Positions 9,075-17,698 of a stretch of DNA of 64,000 nt are shown piece after piece (position 1 is the first letter of the stretch; each line of letters starts with the position of its first letter). Source of the stretch: Caulobacter segnis. Its GTDB lineage: Bacteria > Pseudomonadota > Alphaproteobacteria > Caulobacterales > Caulobacteraceae. The DNA lies in contig NZ_CP096040.1 of assembly GCF_023935105.1 (NCBI RefSeq), positions 558,001 through 622,000 of the forward strand. Direction: 5' to 3'. The notes below the pieces were generated by a model, which saw only the letters and a list, made by a program, of their open reading frames with translations, searched no databases and was not told the origin of the DNA. The position numbers were made by a program, and so were the translations under genes.

Positions 9075-10250
9075 ATGGTCGCCAGCGTCGACATCACCGA
9101 CTGCGACCGGGTCCCCCTGGCTTCGGCGCTCGCTGGCGATGGCGGCCGCGCCGCTCGCGCCAGGCTGATGGATGGCGGCGGCATCGTCCTGGCCCGGCCG
9201 ATGCTGTGGCCGTGCGCGGGCGAGCAGATGAACGCCGACCACATGATGGACTGGCCGGCGCCGGACATCGATCTCTACGTGGTGCGCGACGTGCTGTGCG
9301 GCGGACGCGGCAGCCACCTGACCCTGGACGGCCAGCCCCTGCAGGCGCGAGGGCCTTATCCGGGCTACATCAAGTACTGGTACGACAACGACATCGCGCC
9401 CGCCAACTGGGCGTTCACGGCGCCGGCTAAGCGACGGCTGGAGCGGGCGTTCGTCATCGCCCACTTCAACTTCGTCTGGGGTCATTGGCTGACCGAGATG
9501 TACCCCAAGCTGTTCTTGATCCAGGCGCTGGAACAGGCGGGTATCACCGCGCCGATCGTGCTGCCCGCGACCGCGCCGGCCTATGTGGCGCGGATCGTCC
9601 GCCAGTTGCTGCCGACGCACGAGATCATCACCTACGACCCGGCCCGCGAGGCGCTGGCGATCGACATAGCCCTGCTGCCGCACATGCTGCACGCCGACTA
9701 CATCTTCCATGACTTCCTGCGCTGGAAGCTGGAGGAACAGGCCCTGGCCTGGCCGCGCGGCGGCGGCTTCGACAAGGTGTTCGTCAGCCGCGCGGGCCTG
9801 CGCGCGCCGGGCGTCTTCCGCGAGATGACCAATGAGGCCGAGATCGAGACGATCGCGCAAGAGCTGGGCCTGACCCTGCTGCGGCCCGAGACCATCCCGT
9901 GGGAGCAGCAGGCCCGAATCTTCTCGCGCGCCCGCGTGGTGGCCGGCGAGTTCGGCTCGGGCCTGCACAACGCCCTGCTGTCACCGACGGGCTGTCAGGT
10001 GGTGTCGCTGAACTGGCTGGTCGAGGTGCAGTCGCGGATCGGCAACTTCCGCCGTCACGACGTGGGCTACATCCTGCCCAGCGATGGCCGGCCGCGCCTG
10101 CACACCGTGGAAACCCAGAGCCAGCCGTTCACGATCGATCCCGCCGAGTTCCGCGCCAAGCTGGGCTTGGCGGTCGAGCGCGCCGAGACCAAGGCCGCCA
10201 TGGCCGGCTGGGATGATGGCCCGCTGGCTGCGCCGGAGCTGCGACTGTGA
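9075..10250 (+). CDS. Glycosyltransferase family 61 protein (second of two)
   Basis: This 391-residue protein has GT61 features: AHFNFVWGHWLTEMYPKLFL in the first third, KVFVSRAGLRAPG before the C-terminal domain, and ARVVAGEFGSGLHNALLSPT. It differs strongly from its neighbour outside the core motifs, so the two probably make different linkages rather than being a recent duplication. The ATG at 9075 follows the previous stop by 10 bases. Its stop overlaps the next GTG (10247-10250). Donor and acceptor are unknown. Confidence 0.85.
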   Translation: MVASVDITDCDRVPLASALAGDGGRAARARLMDGGGIVLARPMLWPCAGEQMNADHMMDWPAPDIDLYVVRDVLCGGRGSHLTLDGQPLQARGPYPGYIKYWYDNDIAPANWAFTAPAKRRLERAFVIAHFNFVWGHWLTEMYPKLFLIQALEQAGITAPIVLPATAPAYVARIVRQLLPTHEIITYDPAREALAIDIALLPHMLHADYIFHDFLRWKLEEQALAWPRGGGFDKVFVSRAGLRAPGVFREMTNEAEIETIAQELGLTLLRPETIPWEQQARIFSRARVVAGEFGSGLHNALLSPTGCQVVSLNWLVEVQSRIGNFRRHDVGYILPSDGRPRLHTVETQSQPFTIDPAEFRAKLGLAVERAETKAAMAGWDDGPLAAPELRL

Positions 10251-11329
10251 GGGCGCTGCTCCTGGCCGCGCTGCTGCTGACCACGCCCGCCGTAGCCGCT
10301 CCGCGCGTTTCGCTGATCAAGGCCTGCGAGACGCCCAAGGAAATCGTGTTCCAGGGCGGCGGCTATGGCGGCATCTCGGGGATCGACCACGAGCCGCGAT
10401 CGGACCGCTGGGCGTTCATCAGCGACGACAAGTCCGAGCACGGGCCGTCGCATTTCTTCCTGGGCCGGCTGGACGTCCGGCCCGGTCATCCGTGCGGCCC
10501 GGTGCTGGAGACGATGGTCCCGCTGCGCCGGGAGGACGGGACGACCTTCCCCGACCGCAAGGACGGCGCCGAAGCCGCCGACGGCGAGTCGATCCGTTTC
10601 GACCCGCTGAGCCGCGACCTCGTCTGGTCTACCGAGGGCGACTTCGATCACGGCTATCCGCCGTCGGTGCGGCGGATGAAGGCCGACGGGACGCCGCTTG
10701 AACGGACGGTGGTTCCCGACTCCCTGACCTTCCACGCCGGCGGCCTGACCGGCGCGCGCAAGAACGCCACGGTCGAGGGGCTGACCTGGTCCGTTGACGG
10801 ATGGTCGATGTGGCTGTCGATGGAATGGCCGCTGGCTCAGGATGGTCCGATCCCCTCGGTCGCCGAGGGCGGTCTCGTGCGGCTGACCAGGCTGGATCGC
10901 GCGGGCAGGGTCCTGGCCCAGTACGCCTATCGCATCGATCCGGTGCAGGAGGCCTCGCCGGTGGGCGTGAACGACAACGGGATCAGCGAAATCCTGACCC
11001 TGGATGATCACCGTCTGCTGGTGCTGGAGCGCTCGGGTGTGAAGCGGGCCGACGGACGCTACGGCTATCATGTCCGCCTTTATCTGGCCGATCTGGCCAA
11101 GGCCCAGGACGTCGCCAAGATCGACAGCTTGGCGACCCTGCCGGTGAGGACGGTCGAGAAGCGGCTGCTGCTGAACTTCGATCGGCTCGGCATCCGGATC
11201 GACAATCTGGAAGCCATGGCCTGGGGGCCCCGCCTGAAGGACGGGGCCCGTACGTTGGTCCTGGCCTCGGACGACAACTATGACGCCAACCAGATCAACC
11301 AGATCCTGGTGCTGCGCTTCGCGCCCTAG
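10247..11329 (+). CDS. Secreted esterase-like activity of phytase family protein
   Basis: The product has 360 residues with a signal peptide (MRALLLAALLLTTPAVA), so it is periplasmic. The start is a GTG coupled to the GT61 stop. Motifs YGGISGIDHEPRSDRWAFIS, GESIRFDPLSRDLVWSTEGD, NATVEGLTWSVDG and RIDNLEAMAWGP match the phytase-like esterase family, a predicted propeller fold of uncertain substrate. Its place at the end of a glycan operon suggests it modifies the exported polymer, but it may be an independent hydrolase. Its TAG overlaps the convergent SDR stop in the palindrome CTAG. Confidence 0.75.
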   Translation: MRALLLAALLLTTPAVAAPRVSLIKACETPKEIVFQGGGYGGISGIDHEPRSDRWAFISDDKSEHGPSHFFLGRLDVRPGHPCGPVLETMVPLRREDGTTFPDRKDGAEAADGESIRFDPLSRDLVWSTEGDFDHGYPPSVRRMKADGTPLERTVVPDSLTFHAGGLTGARKNATVEGLTWSVDGWSMWLSMEWPLAQDGPIPSVAEGGLVRLTRLDRAGRVLAQYAYRIDPVQEASPVGVNDNGISEILTLDDHRLLVLERSGVKRADGRYGYHVRLYLADLAKAQDVAKIDSLATLPVRTVEKRLLLNFDRLGIRIDNLEAMAWGPRLKDGARTLVLASDDNYDANQINQILVLRFAP

Positions 11330-12171
11330 GCGGCCGCTTCGTCGGCCGGGAAGTCGGTCGAGACCGCCACCGCGCGCCAGGCGTCGACGACCTCCAGCAG
11401 TTCGGCGGCCTTGGCCTCGGTCGCGGCCGCCGTGTCGCTGCCGAGCGGCAGGCGGACCGGCGGATTCTCCGCGTCCACGAAGTCGACCAGCACCTGGGCC
11501 AGGCGTTCGGGGTCGCCGGGCTGGGCGTGGCTGACTTGGGCCGCGCGGACCCGCGTGGCGCCCGCCGTCTCGTGATAGTCGGCGATGCTGGCCGGGCTGA
11601 CGCTGAGCGAGGTCGCGTCCAGGAAGTCGGTGCGGAAATAGCCCGGCTCGACGGCAGTCGCGAAAATCCCCAGCGGCGCCAGCTCGGCGGCCAGGGCCTC
11701 GGTCAGACCTTCGACCGCGAACTTGGTCGAGCAGTAGACGCCGAAGCCGGCGCCCGAGCGCAGACCGCCCACCGACGACAGGTTTAGGATCCGACCCGAA
11801 CGTTGGCGGCGCATATGCGGCAGCACGGCCCGGGTCACGGCCAGCAGGCCGAAGACGTTGGTGCGATAGAGCGCCTCGACCTCGGCGCCCGTGGCCTCCT
11901 CGACCGCGCCCAGCAGGCCGTAGCCGGCGTTGTTGACCAGGATGTCGATGCGCCCGAAGCGCTCGACGGCGGCCTTGGCGGCGGCGTGAGCCTGGGCTTC
12001 GTCAGTGACGTCCAGGGCCACGGCCAGCAGGTTCGGGTGCTGGCCGATCCGACCGATGACGCTTTGGGGATCGCGGGCGGTGGCGACGACGGCGTCGCCG
12101 GCAGCCAGGGCCTTCTGGGCGATCAGGGCGCCGAAGCCGCGCGAGGCGCCGGTGATGAACCAGGTGCGCAT
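11326..12171 (-). CDS. Short-chain dehydrogenase/reductase
   Basis: This 281-residue cytosolic oxidoreductase has the SDR cofactor motif TGASRGFG (7-14), NNAGYG (80-85), catalytic Ser133 and the Y146-CSTK150 pair. Length and the C-terminal substrate region fit classical SDRs acting on small carbonyl compounds with NADP(H). The ATG at 12171 has AAGGAA upstream. It diverges from a LysR regulator, the usual arrangement for a LysR target gene. The substrate is unknown. Confidence 0.9.
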   Translation of the reverse strand: MRTWFITGASRGFGALIAQKALAAGDAVVATARDPQSVIGRIGQHPNLLAVALDVTDEAQAHAAAKAAVERFGRIDILVNNAGYGLLGAVEEATGAEVEALYRTNVFGLLAVTRAVLPHMRRQRSGRILNLSSVGGLRSGAGFGVYCSTKFAVEGLTEALAAELAPLGIFATAVEPGYFRTDFLDATSLSVSPASIADYHETAGATRVRAAQVSHAQPGDPERLAQVLVDFVDAENPPVRLPLGSDTAAATEAKAAELLEVVDAWRAVAVSTDFPADEAAA

Positions 12172-12275
12172 GTCTCGTTCCTTCCGTTTGGGCCGCGTCC
12201 GGGAGCGTCGCGGCGACGGAGGAACATCTAGACCCGAGCCTTCGATGAGGTAATCATGTCAGTTCTCGTCGAGCT

Positions 12276-12286
12276 ATTGAGTCAAT
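12276..12286. promoter_or_regulatory. Palindrome before LysR start
   Basis: ATTGA-G-TCAAT is a perfect 11-bp palindrome ending 7 nt before the LysR ATG, in the divergent SDR/LysR gap. It may be an autoregulatory site. No clear ribosome-binding site precedes the LysR ATG, so this mRNA may be leaderless or poorly translated. Confidence 0.35.
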
Positions 12287-12293
12287 CTCAGCA

Positions 12294-13184
12294 ATGCGTC
12301 CTGTCGCGCCCGCCGATCTCGCCAGCTTCCTGGCCATCGCCCGCCACAAGAGCTTTCGCCGCGCCGCCGACGAGCTGGGCTGCACGCCGTCGGCGCTGAG
12401 CCACGCCCTACGCGGCATCGAGGAGCGGCTGGACCTGCGCCTGGTCAACCGCACCACCCGCAGCGTCGCCCTGACCGAGGCCGGCGAGCGTCTGTTCGCC
12501 CGCGTCTCCCCGGCTTTCCGCGACATCGACGACGCCCTGGACGACCTCAACAACTTCCGGGGCCAGCCGATGGGCGCCTTGCGCTTCAACGCCTCGCGGG
12601 GCGCGGCCGAGCTGGTTTTGCTGCCGGTCGTGACCCGGTTCATGGCCACGCAGCCGGGCGTCAAGGTCGAGATCATGGTGGACGGCGCGCTGGTCGACAT
12701 GGTCGCCGAGGGCTGCGACGCCGGCATCCGCTTTGGCGAGACCATCGCCCAGGACATGGTCGCCGTGCCGATCGGCGGACGCCAGCGCACGGCCATTGTC
12801 GCCGCGCCGTCCTTCTTCGAAAGGCATCCCCGGCCGACCTCGCCCGAACAGCTGAAGGACCTGCCCTGCATCCGTTTCCGCTTCGCCAGCGGCCGTCTCT
12901 ATCACTGGGAGTTCGAGCGCGGCGGCGTCGAGCTGAACATCGAGGTCGACGGCCCACTGACCCTGGGCGACCAGGGGCTGATGATCCAGGCGGCGCTGGA
13001 CGGGGTGGGGGTGGCCTTCGCCTTCGAGGATCAGGTCATCGACCTGATCGCGGCCGGCAAGCTGGTGCGCGTCCTGGAGGACTGGTGCCCCTACTACGGC
13101 GGCTTCTATCTCTACTATCCCAGCCGTCGCCGCGCGCCCGCGCCGCTGCGGGCTTTCATCGACTTCATCCGCGAGGGCGGGTGA
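12294..13184 (+). CDS. LysR family transcriptional regulator
   Basis: This 296-residue DNA-binding regulator has an N-terminal winged helix: LASFLAIARHKSFRRAADEL, then TPSALSHALRGIEERL and LVNRTTRSVALTEAGERL. A periplasmic-binding-protein-like effector domain follows (about 90-296), containing the typical MVAEGCDAGIRFGE stretch. It is transcribed away from the SDR gene and most likely controls it. The effector is unknown. The downstream two-component genes are on the opposite strand. Confidence 0.92.
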   Translation: MRPVAPADLASFLAIARHKSFRRAADELGCTPSALSHALRGIEERLDLRLVNRTTRSVALTEAGERLFARVSPAFRDIDDALDDLNNFRGQPMGALRFNASRGAAELVLLPVVTRFMATQPGVKVEIMVDGALVDMVAEGCDAGIRFGETIAQDMVAVPIGGRQRTAIVAAPSFFERHPRPTSPEQLKDLPCIRFRFASGRLYHWEFERGGVELNIEVDGPLTLGDQGLMIQAALDGVGVAFAFEDQVIDLIAAGKLVRVLEDWCPYYGGFYLYYPSRRRAPAPLRAFIDFIREGG

Positions 13185-13190
13185 GGCGGG

Positions 13191-13550
13191 CTATTCGTCG
13201 CCTTGGAATTTGTCGACGGCCTTGCGCAGGGCGCCGACATTGATCGGCTTGGCCAGGACCTCGACGCTCTCGAAGCCCTTGCGCGGCAGGTCGCCGTAAC
13301 CGGTGGCGAACACGAACGGCACGCCGCGCTCGCGCAGCTCCTCGGCGACCGGGAACACCATCTCGCCGCCGATATTGACGTCCAGCACCGCGCCGTCGGG
13401 CGAGGGTTCGCCGCTGCCCAGCCAGGCCAGGGCGTCGGTCACGGCGCCGAACGAGCCGGCGACCTCGCACCCCAGGTCCCCGAGCATGTCCTCGACCATC
13501 ATGGCCACCAGCGCCTCGTCCTCGACGATCATCACCTTGCTGGACTTCAT
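13191..13550 (-). CDS. Single-domain response regulator
   Basis: The protein has 119 residues and is only a receiver domain. It has the acidic pair E10-D11, phosphoacceptor Asp57 in GAVLDVNIGG, and Lys101 in LAKPIN. There is no output domain, so it probably acts as a phosphate shuttle or sink. The ATG at 13550 overlaps the kinase stop (ATGA, 13547-13550), which makes it the cognate partner of that kinase. Confidence 0.9.
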   Translation of the reverse strand: MKSSKVMIVEDEALVAMMVEDMLGDLGCEVAGSFGAVTDALAWLGSGEPSPDGAVLDVNIGGEMVFPVAEELRERGVPFVFATGYGDLPRKGFESVEVLAKPINVGALRKAVDKFQGDE

Positions 13551-14692
13551 GCGGCGAGACTCATCCTCTTCGAAAGCGGCGCGCGCAGGGTGTAGACCAC
13601 GCCTCGCGGCGTGAAGTCGAGGGTGGCCTTGCCCCCCAGGTCGCGGGCCAGGCCACGCTCGACCATCTGGGTCCCGAAGCCGCGCCGTTCCGGCTGGCCG
13701 GTCACAGCGGGACCGTCGACCTCGCGCCAGGTCAGGGTCAGCATCGGCGGCGTGGCCGCCTCGTCGACCGTCCAGCGGATGACCACCCGGCCCTCCGGCG
13801 TCGACAGGGCGCCGTGCTTGGCCGCGTTCACCGCCAGCTCGTGCAGGGTCATGTGCACCGAGACCGAGGTCTCGGCGCTGAAGGACAGGGCCGGGCCGAC
13901 GACGTCGAAGCGGTCGGCCAGGTCGGGACTGAACGGCGCCAGCGCCTTTTCCAGGATCTCGTGCAGCTGGGCGCGCCCCCAGGCGCGCCGGGTCAGCAGT
14001 TCGTGCGCCTGCGACAGGGCCAGGATCCGGTTCTCGAACACCTCGGCGAAGGTCTCGGGCGACGGGCTGGCGCGCAGCGTCTGGCGCGAGATCGACTGGA
14101 CGATGGCCAGGGTGTTCTTCACCCGATGGTCCAGCTCCTGCAGCAGGAAGGTGCCGTGGTGGCGGGCGTCGACCAGGCTGTCGTGCAGGCGCCCGCTCTC
14201 CAGGGCCGAGGCCGTGGCGCGGGCGATCACCTGCAGCTTTTTGACGGTCTCGGGCGAGGGGACATACTCCTCGGCCCAGTAGGCGCCGATGGCGGCGACC
14301 GGGTCCTCCAGGCGCACCGGCGTCATGACCAGGCTCTTGACGAAGGTCGGCCGGTAGGCGTCGTGCGGGATGCGCTCGTCCAGATAGATATCGGGTATGA
14401 TCACCGTCTGGCGGTTCAACATCGCCCAGCCCGAGATGCAGGCGGTCAGCGGAAAGCGCTTGCCCTTCCACAGCGGGCCGATGGCGTCCTCGTCGAAGTA
14501 CCAGCACTTGTCGTTGTCGCGCAGCACGAACGCGACGCCGTCGGCGCCGGAGACGCGTCGGGCGGCCTTGCGGACGACCTCGGCCACCTCGCTGATGGTG
14601 CGGGTCGCCGACAGAGCCTCGATCGTCTCGATGAGCGTCAGCAAGTCCGCTTCGGGCGTCGCGACGTCGTCTTTGGAGGCCAAATCCAGCAT
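13547..14692 (-). CDS. GAF-domain HWE-family sensor histidine kinase
   Basis: The product has 381 residues from the ATG at 14692. An upstream start at 14788 would add a basic, unconserved-looking tail, so the shorter form is preferred, though its ribosome-binding site is weak. Residues about 20-165 are a GAF-like sensor. The H-box LDHRVKNTLAIVQS (phosphoacceptor His189), the N-box HELAVNAAKHGALS and GFGTQMVERGLARDLGG follow. The HRxKN H-box is characteristic of the HWE/HisKA_2 group. There is no membrane segment, so it is a cytosolic sensor. Kinases of this group paired with single-domain regulators often feed the alphaproteobacterial general stress pathway; for this one that is inference. 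Confidence 0.88.
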   Translation of the reverse strand: MLDLASKDDVATPEADLLTLIETIEALSATRTISEVAEVVRKAARRVSGADGVAFVLRDNDKCWYFDEDAIGPLWKGKRFPLTACISGWAMLNRQTVIIPDIYLDERIPHDAYRPTFVKSLVMTPVRLEDPVAAIGAYWAEEYVPSPETVKKLQVIARATASALESGRLHDSLVDARHHGTFLLQELDHRVKNTLAIVQSISRQTLRASPSPETFAEVFENRILALSQAHELLTRRAWGRAQLHEILEKALAPFSPDLADRFDVVGPALSFSAETSVSVHMTLHELAVNAAKHGALSTPEGRVVIRWTVDEAATPPMLTLTWREVDGPAVTGQPERRGFGTQMVERGLARDLGGKATLDFTPRGVVYTLRAPLSKRMSLAA

Positions 14693-14902
14693 TACTCTAG
14701 CATCGCAGGCGGTTGTATCCGGAACCCTAACATGCAGACGGCGCCGGACAAGGCGAGCCGCCGAAACCGGGTGCGATCGCTTGCACATGCGTCAAGGTTG
14801 AGTTCGGGCGGAGCCTTGAGTCGGGTCGTCGACGGTTCTGGGGTGGGCGTCGCAAGAACGCTGTTAGCTCAAGGCTCTAGCGCGATTTTTAGCCTGGCGC
14901 GC

Positions 14903-16189
14903 TTACGCCGAGGCTGCTTCGGCCGGCTCCCTTTCGCCGTTCAGGACACGCGACAAACGGTCGCGGTCCAGGGCGCCTTCCCAGCGGGCAATCACCAGGG
15001 TGGCCACGCCGTTGCCAACCAGGTTGGTCAGGGCCCGGCACTCGCTCATGAACCGGTCCACGCCGACCAGCACGGCCAGGGCCGCGATCGGGATGTCGGG
15101 CACGACGGCCAGGGTCGCCGCCAGGGTGATGAAGCCGGCCCCGGTGACGCCCGAGGCGCCCTTCGAGGTCAGCATGGCGATCCCCAGCAGGGCCAGCTCC
15201 TGGCCTAGCGAGACGTGGGTGTTGGTCGCCTGGGCCAGGAACAGGGTGGCCAGGGTCATGTAGATGTTGGTGCCGTCCAGGTTGAAGCTGTAGCCGGTCG
15301 GAATGACCAGGCCCACGACCGAGCGTCGCGCGCCGGCCTTCTCCAGCTTTTCCATCATCTGCGGCAGCACCGACTCCGACGAGCTGGTGCCCAGCACGAT
15401 CAGCAGTTCCTCGCGGATGTAGGCCAGGAAGCGCAGGATCGAGAAGCCGCTGGCCCAGGCGATCGCGCCCAGCACCACCAGCACGAACAGGATCGAGGTG
15501 ATGTAGAAGGTCGCCACCAGCGCGCCCAGCTGGATCAGGGCGCCGACGCCGTACTTGCCGATCGTGAAGCCCATGGCCCCGAACGCGCCCAGCGGCGCCA
15601 GGCGCACCACCACGTGGATGACGCCGAAGAACAGCTTGGCGGTGTCTTCCAGCACGTCCGCGACCTTGTCGCCGAAGTCGCCTAGCCGCACGCAGGCGAA
15701 GCCGGTCAGGATGGCCACCACCAGCACCTGCAGCAGGTTGCCCTCGGCGAACGCGCCCACGAAGGTGTCGGGGATCAGGTGCAGCAGATAGGGGACCAGG
15801 CCCTCGGCATGCTTGGCCTTCTCGACGTAGCCGGCGGCGATCGACGGATCCAGCGTCGCGGGATCGATGTTGAAGCCGTCGCCGGGCCGCAGGGTGCGCC
15901 CGACCACCAGGCCCAGGATCAGGGCCAGGGTCGAGACCACCTCGAAATAGAGCAGGGCCTTCACCCCCACGCGGCCGAACGCCTTGATGTCGCCCATCCG
16001 GGCGATGCCGCCCGCGACGGTGCAGAAGATCACTGGCGCGATCACCAGCTTGATCAGCTTGATGAAACCGTCGCCCAGCGGCTTCACCGCCACCCCGACC
16101 TTGGGCCATAGCGCGCCCACCAGGATCCCCAGGGCGATGGCGATCAGAACCTGGACGTAGATCGACTTCAGATGCCGCACGATCGTCAT
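14903..16189 (-). CDS. dctA: Dicarboxylate/amino acid:cation symporter (DctA-type, DAACS family)
   Basis: This 428-residue inner-membrane transporter has eight or so hydrophobic segments and two re-entrant regions. Hallmark motifs are the serine-rich [42 protein letters not shown] and [16 protein letters not shown]. The family takes up C4-dicarboxylates or glutamate/aspartate with protons or sodium. The start is set at the ATG at 16189 ([15 protein letters not shown]), because the additional upstream 22 residues are charged and lack the family pattern. The symbol is assigned by family resemblance, not by proof of substrate. Confidence 0.88.
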   Translation of the reverse strand: MTIVRHLKSIYVQVLIAIALGILVGALWPKVGVAVKPLGDGFIKLIKLVIAPVIFCTVAGGIARMGDIKAFGRVGVKALLYFEVVSTLALILGLVVGRTLRPGDGFNIDPATLDPSIAAGYVEKAKHAEGLVPYLLHLIPDTFVGAFAEGNLLQVLVVAILTGFACVRLGDFGDKVADVLEDTAKLFFGVIHVVVRLAPLGAFGAMGFTIGKYGVGALIQLGALVATFYITSILFVLVVLGAIAWASGFSILRFLAYIREELLIVLGTSSSESVLPQMMEKLEKAGARRSVVGLVIPTGYSFNLDGTNIYMTLATLFLAQATNTHVSLGQELALLGIAMLTSKGASGVTGAGFITLAATLAVVPDIPIAALAVLVGVDRFMSECRALTNLVGNGVATLVIARWEGALDRDRLSRVLNGEREPAEAASA

Positions 16190-16319
16190 TCCCCCGCTTC
16201 GCGCCTCTGCCCCGCGTCCCTGCTTAGCGCCAAGTCTGGGCCAAGTCGCGCCCAAGTCTCGACGGCGGGGTTCGCACGCCCCGCATCTTGCGCTATTGAC
16301 CCTGCGCCGCGCGCGCCGC

Positions 16320-16396
16320 GGCCCGGTAGCTCAGCAGGATAGAGCAGCGCTTTCCTAAAGCGAAGGTCGGGGGTTCGAGTCCCTCCCGGGCCGCCA
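16320..16396 (+). tRNA. tRNA-Arg (anticodon CCT)
   Basis: The 77-nt cloverleaf has a perfect acceptor stem GGCCCGG (16320-16326) with CCGGGCC (16386-16392), discriminator G and encoded CCA (16394-16396). The D-arm is GCTC/GAGC, the anticodon CCT lies at 16354-16356 in loop TTCCTAA, and the T-arm has TTCGAGT. The 27-43 pair is a G-A mismatch. It marks the left border of a region rich in foreign-looking genes. Confidence 0.95.
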
Positions 16397-16401
16397 GAAA
16401 A

Positions 16402-16431
16402 AAATCAATGAAAACAATATATTATTGATTT
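16402..16431. repeat. AT-rich inverted repeat after the tRNA
   Basis: AAATCAAT (16402-16409) pairs with ATTGATTT (16424-16431). It lies 5 nt after the tRNA CCA, in strongly AT-rich sequence. It may help end the tRNA transcript or mark an old integration boundary. Confidence 0.45.
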
Positions 16432-16471
16432 GCTTGGCGACCTGATGCCGTTCCTCTTGCGGAACTAAAGC

Positions 16472-16526
16472 GAACAAAATGCGCGGTTCGGGACCCGAAT
16501 CCCCGAAATAGTCCCGGATTTTGTTC
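16472..16526. repeat. Nested inverted repeats downstream of tRNA-Arg
   Basis: GAACAAAAT (16472-16480) and ATTTTGTTC (16518-16526) form a perfect 9-bp inverted repeat. It encloses a 13-bp palindrome, TTCGGG-A-CCCGAA (16487-16499). No coding signal is seen between the tRNA and 16720. The structure could be an attachment/excision site remnant or a structured RNA. Confidence 0.4.
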
Positions 16527-16720
16527 CCCTCATGTTCGCGCCGTCGATCCGCGTACGTAATCGTAAGGGGCTCTCGCACCTATCGATGGCTACCAGTTGG
16601 GTCCACTAGTTGTTACTGGGGACGAACTAGCGCGGATGGGGGTTACTCGGGGGCACCAAGCGCTCGCGGCGAGCGAGGCATGAGGAGTACGCTTGGGAAA
16701 GTTCGCACCCGAAAAGTCAG

Positions 16721-17053
16721 CTAGACCTTTTTCAGAAGAGATTTTGCACCGAGGCCGCCTGGGTCTGCCCCCTGCATCGGGCCTTCAGCCGCTTTGAGTA
16801 CCCGCCCGCTTGAGCCGATGTATTTGCGGCAGTCGAGTGCTGCGTCAGAAAACGAATTGTGCCCCTTGAACTGAAGCTCGATCGAAGCCCACATCACGCC
16901 ATTTCCATGGTCGTAACGTGAGGCGCTTGCGACTTTCCCGACATGCTTCATCTGCATCAGATAAATAAAGCCTGCATTCTTCTCTGCGGCCGTGCTGGCC
17001 AATGGGAATTGGAAATGAATAACGTATCGCGCTTGGTTGGGGGTCGCTTGCAC
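16721..17053 (-). CDS. Hypothetical protein (110 residues), low-GC codon use
   Basis: The start chosen is the GTG at 17053, which has CAGGAG seven bases upstream on the minus strand. A longer reading frame exists upstream, but it crosses a large inverted repeat and looks non-coding. The 110-residue product begins VQATPNQARYVIHFQFPL and contains a GFIYLMQMKHVGKVASASRY stretch and a C-terminal GGLGAKSLLKKV. It has no signal peptide or membrane segment. Codon third positions are less GC-biased than in the flanking chromosome, which suggests transfer. I do not recognise the family. Confidence 0.5.
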   Translation of the reverse strand: MQATPNQARYVIHFQFPLASTAAEKNAGFIYLMQMKHVGKVASASRYDHGNGVMWASIELQFKGHNSFSDAALDCRKYIGSSGRVLKAAEGPMQGADPGGLGAKSLLKKV

Positions 17054-17437
17054 TCGGGTCTCCTGAAAATGGGCCTTCGCTTTTGGTCCACCCCCAGCTT
17101 CGCGCCTCAACCTGAAGATGACGTTTATTCGGATCCCAACGGGTAGAAATGGTGTTGTGTCGGGTCGGGCGCTATCCTGAACCGACACAAGTTGTCGGTC
17201 GCCATTTAGGGTATCCCGATACACGCCCTCGTGCCGGGAGACCGCCACTCGTATGGGCGTCCCGGCACGAGGGCGTGTGTTCACCGAGACCGACAGTTGA
17301 TATCGGCAGCGATTTAAGGTCCGACTTCGGCGGCGTCGCGCCAGAAGCGGACTCTGACCTGCCTCCAGGAACTGGCAATTCAGCCCCAGTCGAGAAAACC
17401 GGCAACGACCTAGCCTGCCCATCGGCTGCACGTCCCC
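17054..17437. other. Gene-free stretch with several hairpins
   Basis: No convincing gene is present on either strand. Besides the long repeat at 17221-17278 it contains shorter inverted pairs, for example CCGACA-CAAGT-TGTCGG just before it. The density of hairpins is unusual for this chromosome and is consistent with an island recombination or regulatory region. Confidence 0.4.
17221..17278. repeat. Perfect 19-bp inverted repeat
   Basis: The left arm 17221-17239 (ACACGCCCTCGTGCCGGGA) is the exact reverse complement of the right arm 17260-17278. They are separated by 20 nt (17240-17259), inside which CGCC/GGCG can pair further. It lacks the U-tract of an intrinsic terminator. Candidate roles are a mobile-element end, a recombinase site or a structured RNA. 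Confidence 0.85.
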
Positions 17438-17698
17438 TCAAGCAGGCGAAGACCGGTCCTGGGGCGCGAGCGCCAGCGTCAACGTGTAGCCACCGGGGAT
17501 GCCGCCGACGAAATCCTCGCGTGATAACTGGGCCACAACGGGACCTACAGCGACCGTCGTTGGCGCCAAGCGCGCCAGGGCCGTGGCCATTTCAGCGGTC
17601 AACGTCTCGCCCGTCGCCGCGAATAGAAGTTTGACGGCCAAGGTTTGAAAGTGCTCGAGGCTTGGTCCTTCAGCGCCGGGGTTGTTGATGTTGAGCTT
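17438..17698 (-). pseudogene. C-terminal fragment of an unrecognised minus-strand gene
   Basis: The minus frame ending in TGA at 17438 encodes about 86 protein-like residues with normal codon bias. They include LNINNPGAEGPSLEHFQTL and FVGGIPGGYTLTLALAPQD. Upstream of about 17700 the same frame becomes the antisense of a different gene (the PIN-GNAT fragment). The N-terminal part therefore appears to have been lost at a rearrangement junction. The family is not recognised. Confidence 0.4.

Noticed and set aside
16355..16579. Minus-strand frame reading through the tRNA and ending in a [14 protein letters not shown] tail
   Set aside because: This tail is the familiar false translation of a tRNA antisense strand. 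No ribosome-binding site or protein-like pattern supports it.
17054..17431. Upstream extension of the minus-strand hypothetical gene ending at 16721
   Set aside because: The extension crosses the 19-bp inverted repeat and is rich in Arg and Ser without protein-like pattern. The GTG at 17053 has a good ribosome-binding site.
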